Shown here piece after piece: positions 35,001 to 47,216 of a DNA stretch of 64,000 bases. The notes below the pieces were generated by a model. It had not been told where the DNA came from. It worked only from the letters and a program-made list of their open reading frames with translations, and searched no databases. Within the stretch, counting starts at the first letter, position 1. Each line of letters opens with the position of its first letter. The position numbers were made by a program, and so were the translations under genes. This stretch comes from Monosporascus cannonballus (lineage: Eukaryota; Ascomycota; Sordariomycetes; Xylariales). Where the stretch lies: NCBI GenBank assembly GCA_004154925.1, contig QJNS01000037.1:186001-250000 (forward strand), written 5' to 3'.

Positions 35001-35479
35001 AAGAGAATTTTTAAAAATTAATTCTTTTTTAGCTCACATATTTTGTTACAATAAAATACATAGGTTATCCTGGTTTTAAAAATGTTGAATTTTTATATAG
35101 AATAAATATATTCCGAATTTAAAGGTTTCGAAATTGTTATAACGAACAAACTAAAATATTAATTAAAGAACTTTTCGTACTTATTTATTAAGTTATTATG
35201 TCTTAATATCGAACTTATTTTTTAATTAACTTATAATAATTATAACTTTTTTATTTTATTACTTTTCCTTTTAATCCTTTTTGAATGTTTTTATATATAT
35301 CCTATTTATTTCGCTATTATATTACGATATACTATAATAAGAAAATATTCGCCGTTTTACTGTTTTACGCGTAAAAAATTATTCGCTTAATTTTTATCGT
35401 TAATATTAATTTTTGTGTCTAATTTTACGAGTTCGTTAAGACCTATTTTACCGTAATTTAACGAAATATTACGAAGGTC

Positions 35480-36430
35480 AGCTATTATATAAATCGCCTT
35501 AATTATCGTATTAATATATATATAAGGAAAGATTTTGTAAATATTTTAAAATTAAATTTTTTTAATTTATCGAAACCTTTATAATAATATTTCGTAGTTG
35601 TATATGCTTTAAATTATACATTTCTTTCGGAATTTATCATTTTAATGCAGCTTATATTTGCGTTTAAAAATAATATTACGTTCTACGATACGAATTAAGG
35701 ATTTATTTGTTAATAATATATTTAATATTTCCAAATATGTATTTATTTTTGTGGATAACGATATTATTATAATTAACTATATTAATAAATATGTTGATAT
35801 TATTAATAAAAACCTTTTTATTTTATTAATACGAAAATAAACTTTTTATAGAAATCATAAACAGCTAATATATTTGTTAATACACTTTTTTGACAGTTTT
35901 TCTATATTTTTTGTTTAAAGCCGTTACGTTAATTTAAACCTTAAACTCAATATTATAAAACGTTATTATTACGTTTTCAAATTGTAAAAACAATTTCCCG
36001 TTATTAACGAGTTTCGCATAAAATAATTATCAACGAATTTAATAATAATACGTATTAATACTATAAGATAATCAAGATTTCGTAAAACGCATAATAAACG
36101 GCGTTACTATTTTTATAAAACGATTCGTAATACTCCGAACGGAAAGATTTTAAGCCATAATATAGAAAAAATTATTATCTTTTCGTTTACCGAAATTGGT
36201 ATTTCTTTTAATGCTGTATTTATTAACAGTTAATTATATAATACGTAATACGTATCCTAATTTATATTTATTATTTTTATTAAATTATTATTTGAAAAAC
36301 ATAATATCGTAAATATATATTTAAAGCCCGTTTAATTATTAATATATATTTTAATACGATATTAGTTATGGGAATTAAGGACTGCAAAAAAAACGATTAT
36401 AATAACGAACTTTCTCCGTTAATAACGGCG
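35480..36430 (-). pseudogene. H1 DDE transposase (PIF/Harbinger), degraded
   Basis: Aligns with the clearer plus-strand transposase of H2. On the minus strand the segment that in H2 reads KLLTNMLTACDF appears as a ruined KCINKYISCL, the RYGIRYYL region near 35690-35640 is reduced to IRIVERNIIF, and the E-containing end reads YTTTKYYYKGFDK with the catalytic Glu changed to Lys. Identified by homology to H2 rather than on its own. Confidence 0.6.
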
Positions 36431-36574
36431 CGTTTTCCGTATTATCACTATAATTCCTAATCGCGAAAAATATTAAATTTTATTACGAAATTACGAAACA
36501 ATAATTATAAAGGTTTAAACCTATGATATTGTCAGAATATATAGCAAAAATGACGGCTTAAAACTAAGGAAGGG

Positions 36575-36815
36575 TTTCTAACGTAATCCATACGTTATCT
36601 AGCAGCAGCTTCAACATTTCAAAAGTAGCTGATTTTAAAGTGGGGATTTTTCAGCACATTAAATAAATATTATTTGTCCGGAAGCGCTAAGAAGGACCAG
36701 CCATTTTCAGCCAAAAAAAGGTGGAGATGGCTGGTTCTGAATGACAAGAACGGTTTGCTGATTCTGATTCTCAATCCCCACAAGTAAGTAGTGCTGAAAG
36801 TTTAAAAACTAGTCC
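36575..36815 (-). repeat. H1 right long inverted repeat
   Basis: Reverse complement partner of 32930-33170, ending ...AACTAGTCC before TTA. It contains C-to-T type differences from the left copy. Confidence 0.88.
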
Positions 36816-36829
36816 TTACGGAAAACGCG

Positions 36830-37850
36830 CCGCCTTTAGCGAAGAAAATTCGTTATTATAGTAACCACTCTGGCAGTCCTTGATCGCTATAACGAGTACC
36901 GTATTAAGATATATATTAATAACTAAACGAGCCTTAAGTATATAATTACGGTATTTTGTTCCATAGATAACCGTTTTCGAAAATCAATTAGGATAAAAAA
37001 AATACGTATTACGCATTGCGCAAATAGTTATTAATAAATACCACGTTAGAGGCGTTACTAATCTCGGTTAACGAAAAGTTAATGATTTTTTTATTGTAAT
37101 TTAAAGTTTTTCCATTCGTGTTATTACGGATGGTTTTATAAAAAGTAATTATACCGTTTATTACCTGTTTTATAAAGTTCTAAATGTCCTTATGATATTA
37201 ACGCGCGTTACTACTAAATTCGTTAATAATTGGTTTTATTTTAAAATTGTTAGTAACGAAAATTCTTTCTACAGTTTGGGAATGTAATAGCAGCGTTCGA
37301 TAGCATTTATTTTAAGATTCGAATTAAAAGTAACGTATTTAAGCGAAAAATATAGAAGAACCGTAAAAGGAAGTTATTAACGAATATGTTAACCGCCTGT
37401 GATTTTAATAACACGTTTACTTTCTTATTAGAAGGTTAGAAAAGGTTTACGAATAACGCCAAAAGATTAAATAACGCTGTCAATCGTAATAACTCCGTTA
37501 TTTTTAAGAATAAATATATGCTTAAAGATGCTAGATACGTTACCGGCAGGCAAATCCTTATTTCGTATCGCGGAATACGGTATTACCTTTAAAAGTAAAT
37601 GTAAGCCGAATTAAAGCTATAAATTTCGTAAAACCTATATAACCTAACGTATACATAATTGCGAAACATTATTGAAAAAGCTTTCGACAGATAAACAAAT
37701 AATTTAGAGATTTTCAAAAAAGCTCTTTTATATAAGAATTAATACGATACCTAAGGCGATTTACGCTAAGGCTACTATCTGCAATATCTTATTAGATTAC
37801 AGCAAAATCAACCTTAAGAAATTAGTAAAAATAAACAAAAAAGCTTATAT
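36830..37850 (+). pseudogene. H2 DDE transposase (PIF/Harbinger)
   Basis: Catalyses excision and insertion in the family. The readable core runs from GNVIAAFDSIYFKIR (catalytic first Asp, codon 37299-37301; family form I-G-A-L-D-G-x-H) through LLTNMLTACDFNNTF and RFTNNAKRLNNAVN (family form H-D-A-R-V-L-x-D-A; Asp now Asn) to KYMLKDARYVTGRQILISYR, GIRYYL and LRNIIEKAF with the catalytic Glu near 37674. Stops are TAA/TAG, frequent after 37590. The N-terminal part (36830-37250) is not readable as a helix-turn-helix. Inactive. Confidence 0.78.
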
Positions 37851-38175
37851 TAACGATAAAAATAAAGCGAATAATTTTTGGCGCGTAAAAATATAACGGG
37901 GCGGATGTTCTTTTAATGCAAAATATCGTAATAAAATTGCGTAAGAAATGTAGGATATATATCAGAAATTTTAAAGAGTATAAAGGCGAAAGTAATTAAT
38001 AAAAAGTTATTATTGTTATTATTAAGAAAGAGCATAATAATAAGGTATAGTAGATTAATTATACTTTTCGTAAATAAGTTCGAAATAATTTTTAATTTAC
38101 TCTTCATAAAAATTTAGATATTTCTAAGTCTGAATTACCCTTATTTATATAGGTATTTAACAGTTTTAAAAGTGA
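37851..38175. other. H2 sequence between transposase and T2
   Basis: AT-rich DNA without a recognisable domain. It carries the end of the transposase region and the left ATAAC duplication of T2 at 38176-38180. An open frame on the minus strand at 37913-38107 is low-complexity Leu/Ile/Asn and not convincing. Confidence 0.4.
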
Positions 38176-38180
38176 ATAAC

Positions 38181-38608
38181 TGTTACAGGAACAGGGGTTC
38201 CTGTCTCGAGGAAACCAACCTCTAAGGTTTAGCGCGGATCTGTCACGGCTAAACTCCGGACAGAGAAGCTTGGCTTTTAAGGTGATTTAGTTAATCTAGG
38301 TAATCTAAGTAATCTGGGACCAGATCACATAAATTATATAGATCCACGATATACTTATTTTAGGAATTGGGATATATAATGAATCGGTTTTTTATATAAA
38401 TAGCACCTACTTAATTTCGCTCCTTAGCTATTAATCTAAGCTTTTAATCCAGAGGTAATTGTACCGTTTTTTAATTAAGGGAAAAATCTTTAAATCTTTT
38501 TAACAAATAGATTACTGAATTATTTTTTGCCTTATTATTACCTGCAAATTAAGACCTTTTTCGGATATTGCTTATATCTCCAAGTGGACGTATGATAGGT
38601 TCGTTATA
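38181..38608 (+). repeat. T2 5' LTR
   Basis: Begins TGTTACAGGAACAGGGG with the perfect ACAGGAAC/GTTCCTGT hairpin and the words TCCGGACAGAGAAGC and GGTGATTTAGTTAATC. Ends TTCGTTATA. Confidence 0.93.
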
Positions 38609-38815
38609 TTTTAATAGCTCCTTGATTAATAGCCGACAAATAATTTATTACCTAGTTAGGGCATAAGTTTTTTTGAACTTAATACAAACGATAATACAGG
38701 ACGACGTTCGGAAAACAAATAATATATACGATCCCCGTTATTAGCTAATAAGGTATTATTAATAAAACTTAACGATTTACCCTTTATTGAAAAAGTTTTC
38801 CAACTAATTGATAAT

Positions 38816-40040
38816 ATGGCTTTTCCTATTATTCGATCCTAAGGAAAACCCTTTTCCTAGCCCCAATAATAACTTATTCCGGTTCCAAAGAACATTATTA
38901 AAATCTAAGGAAAAAAGTCGGAAAAAAAGGTAATAAAAAAAGAAAAATATCTAGTTGGAGGTTAAAAGGGAAAAAAGAAAAAATTTACTACGGAAAAAAG
39001 ATTTGATTTTCTGGCCCGGGAGGTTATAAGTTTAAAAAAGGAAAATACTTGATTCGCCAAAGGAAAAAAACTGGCTTTTCTTTAATTCGGCTCCGCCTGA
39101 GGGCGAAGCCAAAGGGCTGGTTACCAACCACCTTCGTTAGACATAAAACGAACGCGAAAAAAAGCTTCGGCTTTATTATTATTCGGTACAAATTAATTAC
39201 GGGAAGGAATAGTTCCGCCTCCCAGTTACCATGGAATGCCAGACGTTAAGGGCTATAAGCTAACGTTCCCAAAGCCTTATAATGGATCCAAGGACCCAGA
39301 CGGATTTTTGGTTCAGGCCAGACTTTACCTTAAATTTTATAAGAATTTTTTGACGGAAAATTATCAAAAAGTAATGGCCATCTTTTAGTTACTAACTGGA
39401 CGAATTCGTTAATAATTCGAACCCATTTTAATAGATTACCTTAAGAAATATCCAAAGAAATTCTTAAATTTTATTAATTACGTTTTTAGCGAATATGAAA
39501 ACTTTAAGGAAAAAATGCGTACCTTATTTAGAAACCTTAATAAGGAATAAGACGCCATTAAGCAGTTGCATTTTTTTTACCAGATTAAGTTAACCGCCGA
39601 ATATACGACTAAGTTTAACCGCTTAGCCGCCATTTTAAACCTGCCAAAAAGCGCGTTATTTTACCCTTATTATGATAGCTTAAAACCCTTAGTTAAAGAT
39701 AAGATATATAAAGAACCGAAAGTTGGATTTTTTGTAAAATATACCGATAAGGTTATTATTGCCGACCGACGTATTTTTGATCGGTACCTTAAGAAAAAAA
39801 GGACCGGTAGACGAGGTGATAATAAGAGCTTTAAAAGCCAGAACAAAAAGGATAAAGGTAAGCCTTAAAAAGAAATAAGTTCCGTTTCGAAAAAACCCAA
39901 AAAAGATAAATTCAAAATAAAATGTCTTAATTATGGCAAAAAGGGGCATTTTAAAAGTAAATGTTACTTCCCCGCAAAAAGGAACTCCAAGAAAAGAAGG
40001 ATTCCTTAACCCCAGAAAAAAGCCAGAGTAACTAAATAAA
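38816..40040 (+). pseudogene. T2 gag
   Basis: ATG at 38816 (ATGGCTTTTCC). A Lys/Glu-rich region is followed by a frame at 39566-39868 with KLTAEYTTKFNRLAAILNLP, which is a typical Ty3/gypsy capsid C-terminal region. The zinc knuckle at 39923-39964 reads CLNYGKKGHFKSKC; His and two Cys are kept and one Cys is Tyr. The Phe/Leu-rich open frame on the opposite strand (39689-40132) is its shadow. Confidence 0.82.
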
Positions 40041-40599
40041 AAACCGATAATAAGGTAGAAAAGGAAAAGAAAAAAGTTAGCTCGATTTCCTTCCAGCCAA
40101 AATTTATTATTGCCATAATTATTCAGATCCAAAACGACATCCTAAAGTACGAAAATTATCCAGTTTGCCAGGATTTTAAGGTTAAAGCTTACAAGTATTA
40201 TCCCGGATAAACGGTTTCCAGGATAACCATGGAATTAGGATGCCAGTATTACCTTGATTCCCAGAAGTATAAGATATACATAAAGGACGGTTAGTTTCGA
40301 CCAGACGCCAGTAACCATAAATAGTTATCCCCGGAACTTTGTGGGCTCCCAAAATGTACTATTTACTAAAAAACACCATTAGTAAATCCTTACGATTTAT
40401 TACATTTTACTGCTTACTATTAAGACGATTATTTCGTTTATTTTAAAGCTAAAGAAAATAATGATTTTTGGCTTAGATGGAATAATAAGACTTTTACCGA
40501 ACTAAACGATAAATGCCGATGCATTAAGATTCTCCGATAGCCAGAATACCTTAGGTTTTATTATTTATATCCCGAATCAAAACGGAATCAAAAGGCCAT

Positions 40600-43500
40600 A
40601 TTATAAGGATATTTATGTTACTTTCCGATACTTTGTATTTAACATAAGCTCCTAAATATAAAAATACCTTTTTCGGAAATTTACCTTTTTAATTTTATAA
40701 CCCGGAAAGCGCAAGGATAACAAATAAAATAAAAAGAAAAACCTTAATGCAAATATAGTAAAAAAATATGGTTCCGGTATAAGAACGATTAATATATTAA
40801 ATATGCTATTAAAAAGGCTTGCAAGTAAAAATTCGCTTAATCCGGAAAATATCAAAAATCAAAAAACTATAAAGGCTTTCGAAATTAAGGCAGCAAAAAG
40901 CCCTAGTTTATAAGACCTTATGTAAAGCGACAAAAGGAATACGCAGTTAAATCGAAATTTCTTTTTAATATAAAAACAAAACGTTTAAAGTAATAATTAA
41001 TTCCGGAACAAAAAGCAATTTTATTTCCCCCGTAATGGCGGAAAAACATTAAATTCCTTAAAGATATAAGTTAAAATCCTACAAGTTGCAAACGGTAAAT
41101 AGTAACTTATTTACTTACGAAAATAGATAAGTTTTACGAAAAATTAAGGAATTCTTAATATAAATTTAAGAATACTAAAAACGCGTTTCGCTGGATATCG
41201 CCGACATCTTCGGATACGATATTATCTTAGGAATGCCGTAGCTTTATTCCAGTAACCTACGGATTAATTGGAAAAAACGGACATTTTCGTAGGACAAGAT
41301 ATTAAAAAAGGATAATCGAAAAATTTGCTATATTATCAAGGAAGTACAGATTCCTAATTATATTTCCACAGTACCGCCGGAGTATCAAAAATTCAAAAAA
41401 TTATTTAAGGATAAAGAAAATTACGAATTACCGTTATATAATTAATGGGACCATAAGATACCTATTAAGGAAAAATATTATCTTAAGCTTTATAAGATTT
41501 ACTATATAAACCCAGAAAAATTAAAAGCCTTATGGAAAAACATATAACTTGATTTGAAAAAAAAATACATTTAATTTTTTAATTTTCCTGCCGGATATCC
41601 TATTTTCATAATTCCTAAAACTAAGGATGGTAAGCAAAAGATCGATAAAGACGGAAACCTTGTTTACCGAAAAGTAATTAATTATAAACAGTTAAATAAT
41701 ATTACGATTAAAAATGGATATCCTTTAATTTTTATAAATACCTTAAAGGAAAATGCTAATAAAGTTAAGTGGTTTACGGCGCTTGATTTACGAAACAGCT
41801 ATTACCGTATCAAAATGGCAAAAGGAGAAAAATAAAAAACGGTATTTAGGACGATATATGGACTTTATGAATACAAAATAATACCCATAAGACTTATTAA
41901 CGCTTCCGCCAGTTTCCAAAGTTTGGTCATAATTACTTTACGACAGTTTCTAGATAAATTCGTATTCGTTTACCTTGACGATATCTTTATTTACTCCGAA
42001 ACTCTAAAGGAACATAAAAAGTACGTCGCTTAGGTGCTTAGAACTTTGGACGAAGCCAACATTCGAATTAACCCAGCCAAAAACGTATAACATACCCAGA
42101 AATTAGATTTTCTGGGATTTACTCTTATTTTCGGTCAAATTCAGATTTAACGTTCTAAATTAGAAGCAATTAAGAATTAGCTTATCCTTAATAAGGCGAC
42201 CGTCATAGATATCCGATAAATTTTAAGATTTACAGATTACATATATAGCCTAATCGAAAAATATGGAGATATCGTTAAATTATTAACGAAACTTACCACT
42301 AAGGAGTACGTTAAAAAAGAATTCGAACTCCCAGAAAAAGCGAAAAAGGCATTTCGAAAATTAAAGAAAGCAATTATTAATAGACCGATAGTAAAAATGC
42401 CAAACCCAGATAAGAAAAAACGGCTGAAAACCGACGCCTCGGAATACGCCTTAGGTGTAATCCTAGAACAATAAGAAAATAACAGCAAATAATACCTAAT
42501 AACATATTATTTTAAAGCATTTAAAGATATAAAACTTAAATACCAGATTTATAACAAAGAATTATTGGCAATTATTAACGTTTTTAAAAAATAAAAACCT
42601 TTTTTTAACGGAACAAAAAAACCTTTCGATATTTATTCTGATTATAAAAACCTTATTAAATTTATAAAAGCCCAAAAGCTAAACAAACGATATAAAAGAT
42701 GGATAATTTTTCTATCCAGATTTAATTTTAAAATTTATCATATTAAAGGTAAAGAAAATATTTAGGCAGATATTCTTAGTCGCAAAAAAAATTACAATTC
42801 CAAAGTACCTAAAAGAAACATATAAATGCTATAATACAACCAGGATGGGACTGTATAATTATGTGAAATAATAAAGAAACTAACCATTGAACTTTTGATA
42901 CGGTTCCGGAATTCTTATGATATAGAAAAACAGAAAGAAATTCAGCAGCTAAAAGGATAGCCAGAAGATTAGCTATTATACCGTGGCAAAATCTATATTT
43001 TCAAAGATTAACAAGAATAATTTGTGAAGGAATTTTATGAAGATTTACTGCACGGATACCAAAAAATTTTCAAAATTACCAGACGATTATAAAAAAAATA
43101 TGATTTTCCGGAACTACGCCGAATGGTTAAAAAAGTAATTAAGGACTGTAACGTTTGTAATAAGGCCAAAATAGTACGTTATAAGCCTTACGGGTTATTG
43201 CAACCAACCGATATTCTTAACAAAATATAAAATACTATAATTTGGGATTTTATCATTAGTTTACCTTTATCAAAAAACCCAGTTATTAGAATCGAGTACG
43301 ACGGAATGTAGGTAATCGTTAACAAACTTATTAAATATAGGTACTTTTTACTTTTTAAAAGAAACGCGACGGCAGAATAATTAGCTTATACTTTTATCAA
43401 ATATTACCTTGATAAATATGGGATACCAAAAAAGATCATTTCCGACAGAAATACACTTTTTATTTCAAAATTTGGCATTAATTTTTTTAAATAAATTAAT

Positions 43501-44335
43501 GCTAAACTTAAGTTTTTAACAGCTTATTATCCCTAAACGGATAATTAAACCGAAAAACTGAACCAAACCCTGGAACAGTATTTTCGGAATTACGTTAATT
43601 ACTAGCAAAATAATTAGGTAAAGCTTTTACTATTAGCACAAATTGCTTATAACATATTAATCAATAAAAATATGGGCATATTTTCCCATATAGCTATATA
43701 TGGATATAATGCAAAAATAAAACGACCTAAATAACCGCTTAACAAAGTACCTAAGATTATTATAATTACCCCAAAAGCAAAAACATTAATAACAAAAATC
43801 AAAACGATCTAGGCCCGTTTCCAAAACGAATTGCGATTCCTTTAATAACGAATAACCCAGTATTACAATAAAAAAAAAATTAAAGGATTAATTCTAGCGA
43901 AAAGAAACAAGGTTTACCTGCTACGCCAAAAACAAAACGCAACCTTAAACATCTTACAGATTAAAACGAAAAAATCCAACGACAAATTCGATTTCAAAAA
44001 ACTTGGCCCGTTTAAAATTAACGAAATTATCTCCAAAATTAACTACCGACTGTTGTTACCCAAAAACATAAGAATACACCTTATTTTCCACGTTTTTCTA
44101 CTTAAACCAATACCTAAGAACGCCCCGTTAAAAACAGACTTGGAATTCGAAAAAAACTTTAACAAATACGAAGTCGAACGAATATTAAACTTTAAAATAA
44201 TTAAAAATAAAACCCAGTATTTAATTAAATAAAAGGATTACCTACCGGAAAAAAATACATGGGAACTATTTAACCATTTAACGAATACGATGGACTTAAT
44301 TAAGACATTTTACCGCCAGAATCCTGACCGACCAT
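40600..44335 (+). pseudogene. T2 pol: protease, RT, RNase H, integrase, chromodomain
   Basis: Protease site INSGTKSNFIS with Asn at 40999-41001 in place of the catalytic Asp. Reverse transcriptase about 41530-42130: WFTALDLRNSYYRIKMAKGE near 41772 and an intact active site VYLDDIFIYSE with Tyr at 41971. RNase H with TDASEYALGVILEQ near 42434. Integrase: HHCC end CNVCNKAK near 43153, core about 43220-43700 with TDNQTEKLNQTLEQY near 43540. Chromodomain 44161-44335: YEVERILNFK, then YLIK, then NTWELFNHL and NPDRPS. Tf1/sushi-like architecture. Scattered stops make it inactive. Confidence 0.9.
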
Positions 44336-44339
44336 CTTT

Positions 44340-44960
44340 AATGCAGCCAAAGTTATAGGTAATAACGGTCCCTTACTTAAATTAACCCCTGCGGCGTTCC
44401 AGTCGAAAAAAATTAACGCTTCCATAATGGCATCCATCTCGGAAGCAAACTGCGCTTACTCCGTTTCCATACGATAACGCTTTTTTTCTAACCTTTCTTA
44501 TTTTTCCAGCTAATCCAGTTTATATTTTTCCTTCAAAATGGCTACGGCCTTTTTTTTTAATACCTCCTGTTAAAGGCGTAGGCGCCGTAATTAACCGATA
44601 AATTTTTGGGATTTCTCTTTTCGCCGACGAAGCGCTTTTTCTTAACGCCGACGCAGATCATCCAATTCCTTTTCGGCAACCTTTTAATATACCATAAAAC
44701 TGTTTTTAACTTTACGCTATTTTCTTTCGAAACAATTACGCTTTTCGCTTAATTTCGTTAAAGAATTCATGGCCAAAACGTTATAAGCGGAACGTTGACG
44801 ACGGGTACAACAATTGCAACTTAAGATGTTAAAAATGTAAAAATATTCGGTTTCGCCGAAACGAATACAGTTAAAACAAGAAAAAGCCGTAATACCAAAC
44901 TTTTTGATGTTAACGGTACGAAAATCGCGAAAATCGCGTTAATTCAAACGAGGCTTTTTT
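44340..44960 (-). pseudogene. Opposite-strand frame of T2, cysteine-patterned plus coiled coil
   Basis: On the strand opposite to pol, starting just inside the 3' LTR side, a frame reads FSCFNCIRFGETEYF, then ILSCNCCTRRQRSAYNVLAM, then KLSEKRNCFERK, then a Lys/Arg/Glu-rich stretch (VAEKELDDLRRR, KALRRRKEKSQKF), and ends with MDAIMEALIFFDWNAAG and LAALKMVGQDSG. About eleven in-frame stops in some 205 codons are all TAA or TAG where Gln would fit. A C-x2-C start, a second Cys group and then a long charged helix make a DNA- or RNA-binding adaptor plausible. T1 has the same frame. No family name is known to me. Confidence 0.6.
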
Positions 44961-45089
44961 TTTTCTTTTTAAATACGACCTATTATAATAAAATTAACCG
45001 GGATATCCTTAAAAACTTTCTCCAACAAAATAAAATGGCTACTTACGGTTCTTATCTTTGGGACAAAGATCTTTGGAAAAAGGAAATAA

Positions 45090-45517
45090 TATTATAGGAA
45101 CAGGGGTTCCTATCTCGAAAAAACCAACTTCTAAGGTTTAACGCGGATCTGTCACAGCTAAACTCCGGACAAAAAAACTTGGCTTTTAAAGTGATCTAAT
45201 TAATCTAGGTAATCTAAGTAATCTGGGACCAAATTACATAAATCACATAAATCCACGATATACTCACTTTAAGAATTGGGATATATAATAAATCAATCTT
45301 TTATGTAAATAGCACTTACTTAATTTCGCTCCTTAGCTATTAATTTAAGCTTTTAATCCAAAGGCAACTGTACCGTTCTCTAATTAAGGGAAAAATCTTT
45401 AAATCTCTTTAACGAATAAACCACTAAATTATTCTTCGCCCTATTGTTACCTGCAAATTAAGACCCTTTTCGGATACTGCTTATACCTCCAGGTGGACGT
45501 ATGACAGGTTCGTTACA
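45090..45517 (+). repeat. T2 3' LTR
   Basis: 428 bp, start TATTATAGGAACAGGGG (RIP form), end CAGGTTCGTTACA with original CA. Preceded by the purine tract GGAAAAAGGAAA. Confidence 0.93.
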
Positions 45518-45529
45518 ATAACGTTATAG

Positions 45530-47150
45530 ATTATAATTTAACGAAATATATTAATATAGAAAAAGCTACTTTTTAAAAAGTTTATTTTTTTATTTTACTT
45601 TCTTTTAGTTATTTTTATTACTTCTATAACTTTTCCCACTTTAATATTTTCAGGCCTTTATATCCATATTATTTCTATTACTTTTATCACTTTTCGTACT
45701 TCAAAAGCTCGGAATACTTTCATTATTATTATGAAAAACTTCTTTTCTATTGCTTCAGCGGTTCCTATCGTCCGAATCGCCAGTTCTTTCGAAATTTCTG
45801 ATCTATTAACGTCTTAGATTATCATTTAAGCCGATAAATATAGTAGAAAAACGGTTTTTATTTGTCCAAGCCTAAACGATACCGAATAACGTATTATTAA
45901 CAAATTTCTTAGTATTAATATTATTAAGAATACCAAAGGCTATTTTTATATTTAACTCGGCATTTCTAGTTATTTTTTCAAAGCGAAATAACCTTTAGCG
46001 ACGTTATCGAGGCCTTCTCTCGCCAATATACCACCATAATTTTTGACCTTTTCCTTTTTTGCTATATTGCTGAATTGTTAATAAAATACTTATGAACATG
46101 ACCGCTTATTCGTCGCGAACCGTTATTATTAGCGAAAATATTTTCGGCCTCGTTAACCTAATAATCCCCTTTTCTGTCAGCAGTGAACTTTTGCAAAAAG
46201 GCTTGTAATTCTATAAGGGCGGAATAAGTGGCAGCGCTGGCTTCTTTTCTGAAACCGACAACTAATTCGCCTCTAGCTTTAACAGAAAGTCTGAATACGG
46301 CTTTATAAAGTTCAACGTACTTTAAAGGCTTATAACGGTAAGGTTGCGTTTCGAGATAAGCTTAGATAAAGGTTAGTTATTATTATACGGCTTAATATAG
46401 AAAATATTAGTAACCTTTAGGTAACTCGCTTAAATTTCCAGTTTAGAGGTAAGAATTTGGAAATCTTTATCTTAACCGAAATTATTCGCTTTTTTTAAAA
46501 CAAACCATATTTATGTATTTTTCTAAAATTACGTATATTATTTTTTATTTGCCTTTTAATTATGACAATTTCCACGATATTTAACTTCTTAACTACGGCT
46601 TAGTAACTACGTTATTTAATCCTATAATTCGGCGTATTAAGCTCTTAATTACTTTGTTTTTGATATAATTTTTTAAAAAAAATACTATGATCTTATATAG
46701 GGTCTACGAATAACGCCTATACAGTAGTGTGCTTTAGGATTCGCTTAGGCCTTAGCTTTTTTACGAAAGCTTAAGATCAACAAAAATCTTTGGAATTTCA
46801 ATATAACGCAATCGGGTATAAATAGTAATCGATAAGCTCGGAAAGCTTTTTACTCCCGCTTATATTAATAGAATAATAGCTATATTAGAAATAAAGTATA
46901 GCTCTTTTTGCAGAAACTTCGAATTCAGAAAGTTCTGTTCTTAATCGTTGAATTTGTATAGAAAACTAGGCTACTTTAAAGGTATTGTCCCATATCTTTC
47001 GTTTTTCGAACAAGTTAATGCCCTTTTAGTTAATATAGTTTTGATTCCTTTTCCAATACGTCATAAATAAAGATATCAACACTATATATATTAAGAAAGG
47101 GTAACAATTCGGCTATATCACGAAGCAACAGGGTTAATTTATTACAGCTT
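45530..47150 (-). pseudogene. H2 second gene, unidentified
   Basis: Homologue of 33590-35000. The clearest part (about 46330-46080, minus strand) reads KYVELYKAVFRLSVKARGEL, continues with FRKEASAATYSALIELQAFL, then FTADRKGDYQVNEAENIFAN. An acidic/Lys-rich tail lies at about 45740-45560. Less mutated than the H1 copy. It lacks motifs I recognise; its place next to the transposase suggests the accessory protein of the Harbinger element. Confidence 0.5.
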
Positions 47151-47216
47151 ATTAAAAAGCGGCCAAGGCCAACGATTGAAATCATAGAAAATGATCCTGC
47201 TTAGTTATTAAAATCA

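Larger units (their letters stand above)
32930..36815. mobile_element. PIF/Harbinger DNA transposon H1, TTA duplication
   Basis: A 3886-bp element bounded by TTA at 32927-32929 and 36816-36818, the 3-bp target duplication typical of PIF/Harbinger. The ends are GGGCTAGTTCG... and ...AACTAGTCC, opening into about 240-bp inverted repeats. It carries two converging degraded genes: an unidentified one on plus (about 33590-35000) and a DDE transposase on minus (about 35480-36430). The inner part is strongly AT-rich and stop-laden, while the inverted repeats, especially the left one, remain closer to normal composition. Confidence 0.85.
38181..45517 (+). mobile_element. Family-T chromovirus T2, best preserved copy
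   Basis: A 7337-bp element with two 428-bp LTRs (38181-38608, 45090-45517) and the duplication ATAAC (38176-38180, 45518-45522), inserted in Harbinger H2. Both original termini TG...CA are visible (TGTTACAGG start on the left, CGTTACA end on the right). Gene order as in T1. It has fewer stops than T1 or T3; long stretches of reverse transcriptase, RNase H and integrase are readable. Confidence 0.93.
36819..47216 (+). mobile_element. PIF/Harbinger element H2, split by T2
   Basis: Transposase on plus (about 36830-37850), then T2 inserted at 38181, then the second gene on minus (about 45530-47150). This is the same converging gene order as H1, seen from the other side, so H1 and H2 are in opposite orientation. 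The sequence directly right of H1 (GGAAAACGCGCCG at 36819) matches H1 about 380 bp inside its own right end, so H1 probably inserted into the subterminal part of H2. The outer ends of H2 were not found; the right end is cut by A4 near 47217. Confidence 0.6.

Noticed and set aside
32930..36815. Starship or Crypton-type element with a tyrosine recombinase
   Set aside because: No recombinase motif seen; the TTA duplication, inverted repeats and DDE transposase similarity point to PIF/Harbinger.
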